A stretch of DNA of 8,234 bases from Candidatus Hermodarchaeota archaeon (lineage in GTDB: Archaea > Asgardarchaeota > Hermodarchaeia > Hermodarchaeales > Hermodarchaeaceae), in the NCBI GenBank assembly GCA_016839995.1, contig JAEOTD010000003.1, positions 1 through 8,234 of the forward strand, in the 5' to 3' direction. Numbering within the stretch: the first letter of the stretch is position 1; the number at the start of each line of letters is the position of its first letter. Below, in pieces: positions 5,778-8,234 of this stretch. The notes beneath the pieces are model-generated. The model was given only the letters and a program-made list of their open reading frames with translations, made no database searches and had not been told where the DNA came from. The position numbers and the translations under genes were made by a program.

Positions 5778-7010
5778 TTACTTCTCTTCGTCGATAGTCT
5801 CCAGTTCTTTCCCTTTCGTCTCATATGGCTTCGTCAGGAATGATAGCAACGGGAAGATCATGAATAGACCAGCTATCACCCAGAAGAAGAGCCAATTACC
5901 TGGGAAGGTTAGTAGTAGCGCTGCCGCGATTAGTGGGGCCAGTATGTAACCAAGTCGGGATGCTGTTACAGCAAGACCAATACTTGAGGACCGCACTTTC
6001 GTTGGGAAGATTTCTGTAACGTATGTATAGATCCAAGCTAGGACCATGGCCATGAAGAAGTAGACACCCCAGAAGAATGCAGGCATAAAAGTCAATCCGA
6101 GACCCACAAAGGAGATAAGAGCGCCAAGTGTCCCGAGAACGAGTGTAAAGTTTCGTCCAACTCTCTCCAGTAAAATACCAGAGATAAGGGCGCTGATGGG
6201 TAACATGAGTCCACCAATGGTAAGGATTGTCCTCCACTGAGTTGGGTCTGGTAACACGCTAGTGAAAAAGACACCAGACCAGGTTGTTCCGAGTTTGAAG
6301 GAGATAGTCCACATTAGATACACTAGCGAAGCAATACCGACATATAAGAAATCTCTTCGTCCAAGGGAACGTACGGCTTCAATGATACCTAGTCGCTTCT
6401 CGCGTTTTTCATGTGCGTCTGTCCAGCGCGTGGTTTCCTTCATGAAAAACCAGAAGACAAAGAGGACTATTGCAAAGATTGCCATCACGCCGTAGCCCCA
6501 GCGCCATCCAAGCAGATCCATGAGAGCAGAGCCAGCAAGAGCATAGAGGGGAATGACGCTGATGAGAAATGCGATGCTGTTGTAGAGTCCACGTCGTTTT
6601 GCTGGTGATTCTTCAGTGATGGGTACTTCCCAGAGATTCGATGTTGTGCCCATGATAACGATTGAGTATAGTAGAATGAAGAGGAAGAAGTTCAGTTGCG
6701 TTGCTATCGTAGGGACAATTAGGATGAGACCAGCGGGAATACCCATGACGAGGACCAACGCAAGTATTCCGTATTTTCGTCCAAAGGAGTCAGAGAACCA
6801 CCCAATGAAAAATACAAGAAAGACGACGACGCCGAACACGCCCTGCCAAAAACCAAAAAGCCAAGGCGTAGCGGCCAGTCCAGCTTCAGCGAGTATGAAT
6901 GGTGCAGCGTAACTTTCGATGAGTGAGAGCCAGACATCCATCTGACCCACAAGACCCATGAACAGGACGAGGAAGAACATGTATTTGCCAGAACGTTTTA
7001 TTTCTGCCAT
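5778..7010 (-). CDS. MFS transporter, sugar/metabolite:H+ symporter-like, 12 helices
   Basis: The 410-residue protein is a complete major facilitator with about 12 transmembrane helices in two halves joined by a charged loop at about residues 190-220. Motif A is clear in the loop after helix 2, GWFSDSFGRKYG (70-81), with a degenerate copy LERVGRN (281-287) in the second half. EESPAKRRG (133-141) after helix 4 and EIFPTKVR (333-340) after helix 10 are the forms seen in the sugar porter and metabolite:H+ symporter groups. Asp25 in helix 1 (GQMDVW, 22-27) sits where aromatic-acid symporters keep an acidic residue, so an organic acid or other small metabolite is a fair guess; the substrate cannot be read from the sequence. 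SD GAGGG (7023-7019) lies eight bases before the ATG, and a near-consensus archaeal TATA box lies upstream. It is transcribed alone, ending at the bulged hairpin near 5745. Confidence 0.92.
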   Translation of the reverse strand: MAEIKRSGKYMFFLVLFMGLVGQMDVWLSLIESYAAPFILAEAGLAATPWLFGFWQGVFGVVVFLVFFIGWFSDSFGRKYGILALVLVMGIPAGLILIVPTIATQLNFFLFILLYSIVIMGTTSNLWEVPITEESPAKRRGLYNSIAFLISVIPLYALAGSALMDLLGWRWGYGVMAIFAIVLFVFWFFMKETTRWTDAHEKREKRLGIIEAVRSLGRRDFLYVGIASLVYLMWTISFKLGTTWSGVFFTSVLPDPTQWRTILTIGGLMLPISALISGILLERVGRNFTLVLGTLGALISFVGLGLTFMPAFFWGVYFFMAMVLAWIYTYVTEIFPTKVRSSSIGLAVTASRLGYILAPLIAAALLLTFPGNWLFFWVIAGLFMIFPLLSFLTKPYETKGKELETIDEEK

Positions 7011-7050
7011 TTTTAGAACCCTCGTAAACTCATCCTTTGTTGAGTCTTGT

Positions 7051-7058
7051 TATATAAA
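7051..7058 (-). promoter_or_regulatory. Archaeal TATA box of the MFS transporter gene
   Basis: Read on the minus strand the sequence is TTTATATA, essentially the archaeal TATA consensus. A start about 25 bases downstream (near 7029) would give a leader of roughly 18 bases that contains the SD GAGGG at 7023-7019. The rest of the intergenic stretch to 7132 shows no other clear element and no obvious terminator for the zinc-ribbon gene upstream. Confidence 0.7.
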
Positions 7059-7132
7059 GACCACATGTATCTTAACAGAGGGTATTGACTAGGCGATTTC
7101 ATGTTCGAAACGATGGTAGTTGTTTGTCTAAG

Positions 7133-7630
7133 CTAAAGGGTCGAACCGCATCGCCAGCAGAAGCGATCCTCACTATTTATGTCTGCACTACAGCTGGGGC
7201 ATCGAGATATTACTCGCACAGTCGAAGTTCGTACTGAGGGGGTTTTCACAGGTTCATAACCGCGATACTCTGATGGTGTAGGCGCTATGGCTCCAGCAAC
7301 GATGACGAGAATTCCTGGGATCGTTCCAATCCCAAACACCAAGGCGAGAATTCCAGAGACAATTAATCCTGTTTTATGGGAACTTGGAAATTGTCGCCAG
7401 CTCAGCCAAATGACACCAAAAATTAAGCTTACAACTCCAAATCCGCCAAAGAGGACGAACGGAAGTAACCAAAACGGTCCGGCATACGTCATGAAGTAGG
7501 GATCGTACAAGAATGGCAGCATCAAAATTCCCACAAGACCCACTCCGACGACTATGAGAAGTAGACTAAATATGATTTGCAGAATTCCAGCAACGAGGGT
7601 CAATGTTGAGGCGGTTTGTGCATCAGCCAT
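7133..7630 (-). CDS. Small membrane protein with C-terminal zinc ribbon
   Basis: The 165-residue protein has an N-terminal membrane part and a C-terminal metal-binding module. Hydrophobic segments lie at about residues 10-40 (one long or two short helices), 53-77 and 87-115, so three or four helices. A linker rich in Pro, Thr and Ser (117-140) leads to CPSC (144-147) and CWRC (158-161), two Cys pairs 10 residues apart, as in the short zinc-ribbon domain common in archaeal and bacterial membrane proteins. Together these resemble small hydrophobic DUF4064-like proteins with zinc ribbons, but I cannot confirm the family. No enzymatic function is apparent; a structural or protein-binding role at the membrane is the usual assumption. 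The ribbon, being at the C terminus, most likely faces the cytoplasm. A possible SD GGAG (7645-7642) sits 11 bases before the ATG. Confidence 0.78.
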   Translation of the reverse strand: MADAQTASTLTLVAGILQIIFSLLLIVVGVGLVGILMLPFLYDPYFMTYAGPFWLLPFVLFGGFGVVSLIFGVIWLSWRQFPSSHKTGLIVSGILALVFGIGTIPGILVIVAGAIAPTPSEYRGYEPVKTPSVRTSTVRVISRCPSCSADINSEDRFCWRCGSTL

Positions 7631-7642
7631 TCACATCACAGC

Positions 7643-7697
7643 TCCAATAAACAAGGGCTAAGCTGTAATTGAAAAAACGTCCTTTTTAGTTATTGGA
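7643..7697. repeat. 8-bp inverted repeat flanking the terminator and overlapping a SD site
   Basis: TCCAATAA (7643-7650) and TTATTGGA (7690-7697) are perfect inverted copies 39 bases apart. On the minus strand the downstream arm overlaps the GGAG proposed as SD of the zinc-ribbon gene. It could be a long-loop RNA structure in read-through transcripts, a protein-binding site, or chance in an A/T-rich spacer. Confidence 0.3.
7672..7687 (-). terminator. T-tract terminator after the GNAT-like gene
   Basis: On the minus strand the sequence is AAAAAGGACGTTTTTT, a short A/T stem around GGACG that ends in six T residues, about 20 bases after the stop codon at 7708. The stem is weak, but the T-run fits archaeal termination. 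Confidence 0.4.
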
Positions 7698-7707
7698 AAG
7701 GGACACC

Positions 7708-8234
7708 CTATTTAGAACCGAGGAACGGGCGACACTTCTCATACAAAACCAAAACAGTTGAAAATGTTCCCCGTTTCAATCCGGGAATTTCACCTCCTGC
7801 CTGAAAGGGAAGTGAATGAAAACAAAGCACTTCTTGGGCTTGGAGCGCTTTTGCAGTTTGAAGCTGATGAGAAAGGGTTGAATAGAAAGATGGTTGGTCC
7901 AAGGCATATATGGTTGAGCACCATAGTGGGGTCTTATGAAAGAATCGTTGATAACCGAAGGCTAATGCCTTTGGTTTCCCGTGTTTTTCAGCCTTCCAGA
8001 ATTGAAACTGATCCCACATCGAGTCGAAGTGAGACTTTGTGAAATCATACACATGCCAATAGTAGGTGAGAACACCTTGAGGAATGAGCGATGAATGGGC
8101 ACTGAGAATCGTATACGCCTCATCGGGAGAACAAGGTTCAATAGGCGTAGAGGTGTCCTTCCAGCGGATTCCCTGATAATTCCCTTTCAAGAAAAGTTTC
8201 ATCAGAGGGACTCGTTTCATGCTTATACGTGAGG
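7708..8234 (-). CDS. GNAT-like protein, C-terminal portion (5' end outside the window)
   Basis: The frame is open from the window edge to a TAG at 7710-7708. An ATG at 8220 would give 170 residues, but no SD is seen before it and the frame continues upstream as SRIS. The stretch RISMKRVPLMKLFLKG reads like the last strands of a GNAT acetyltransferase domain (the GFKRV...L pattern), so I take the ATG as internal. Numbering from that ATG, the remainder, from about residue 30 (CSPDEAYTIL), through GVLTYYWHVYDFT (49-61), to TFSTVLVLYEK (152-162), resembles the second, degenerate GNAT-like domain of two-domain archaeal and bacterial acetyltransferases. If so, the catalytic domain is off the window. 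The acceptor is unknown. The assignment rests on pattern memory, not on a diagnostic motif; the CoA-binding Q/RxxGxG/A motif is not in this portion. Confidence 0.6.
   Translation of the reverse strand, partial: SRISMKRVPLMKLFLKGNYQGIRWKDTSTPIEPCSPDEAYTILSAHSSLIPQGVLTYYWHVYDFTKSHFDSMWDQFQFWKAEKHGKPKALAFGYQRFFHKTPLWCSTIYALDQPSFYSTLSHQLQTAKALQAQEVLCFHSLPFQAGGEIPGLKRGTFSTVLVLYEKCRPFLGSK

Noticed and set aside
6262..6912. Several plus-strand open frames opposite the MFS transporter
   Set aside because: They are rich in Lys, Arg, Ser and Pro, as expected for the reverse of a hydrophobic coding sequence, while the minus-strand frame is an unmistakable transporter.
7758..8042. 94-codon open frame on the plus strand inside the GNAT-like gene
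   Set aside because: It lies opposite a longer frame with a plausible fold, has no recognisable domain and no SD.
1..8234. tRNA or rRNA genes, CRISPR arrays, insertion sequences, defence systems
   Set aside because: The spacers are short and show no cloverleaf, direct-repeat array or terminal repeats; no transposase or nuclease-type protein is present.

Overview
The window looks archaeal, although no marker gene fixes the taxonomy. Evidence from the sequence is a clear archaeal-type TATA box with correct spacing (minus strand, about 7051-7058), a mixture of genes with Shine-Dalgarno (SD) sites and genes with no leader but a TATA-like element 20-30 bases before the start codon, T-tract terminators, and a membrane protein ending in a zinc ribbon. 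Base composition is moderate. An Asgard-type or another mesophilic archaeon is a reasonable guess, but it is inference only.

Layout. Bases 1-107 (minus) hold the first 35 codons of an M20-family metallopeptidase. Transcribed away from it is a plus-strand block: a lysine-ketoglutarate reductase (263-1573), a saccharopine dehydrogenase (1611-2933) and an unrecognised six-helix membrane protein (3013-4005). Two apparently separate plus-strand genes follow: an HD-domain phosphohydrolase of the YfbR/HDDC2 type (4059-4652) and a divergent Nif3-like protein (4727-5680). After a convergent junction with a strong hairpin, three minus-strand genes fill the rest: an MFS transporter (5778-7010), a small membrane protein with a zinc ribbon (7133-7630), and the 3' part of what seems to be a two-domain GNAT-like protein (7708 to the window edge).

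The centrepiece is the adjacent pair at 263-2933. They match, motif for motif and in the same order, the two halves of the eukaryotic bifunctional enzyme AASS (LKR/SDH), but here as two separate genes 37 bases apart. Together they would convert lysine plus 2-oxoglutarate to saccharopine and then to glutamate plus alpha-aminoadipate semialdehyde, or run the reverse. The dehydrogenase half carries a Ser-Arg-Thr after its second beta strand, as in the biosynthetic yeast enzyme Lys9, where human AASS has Ser-Asp. This suggests NADP(H) use and leaves the physiological direction open. No enzyme for the next step (aminoadipate semialdehyde dehydrogenase) is in the window. The reductase start is preceded by an inverted repeat that could hide its ribosome binding site, so its translation may be regulated.

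No RNA genes, CRISPR arrays, insertion sequences or long repeats were seen. No stretch longer than 140 bases lacks a gene.
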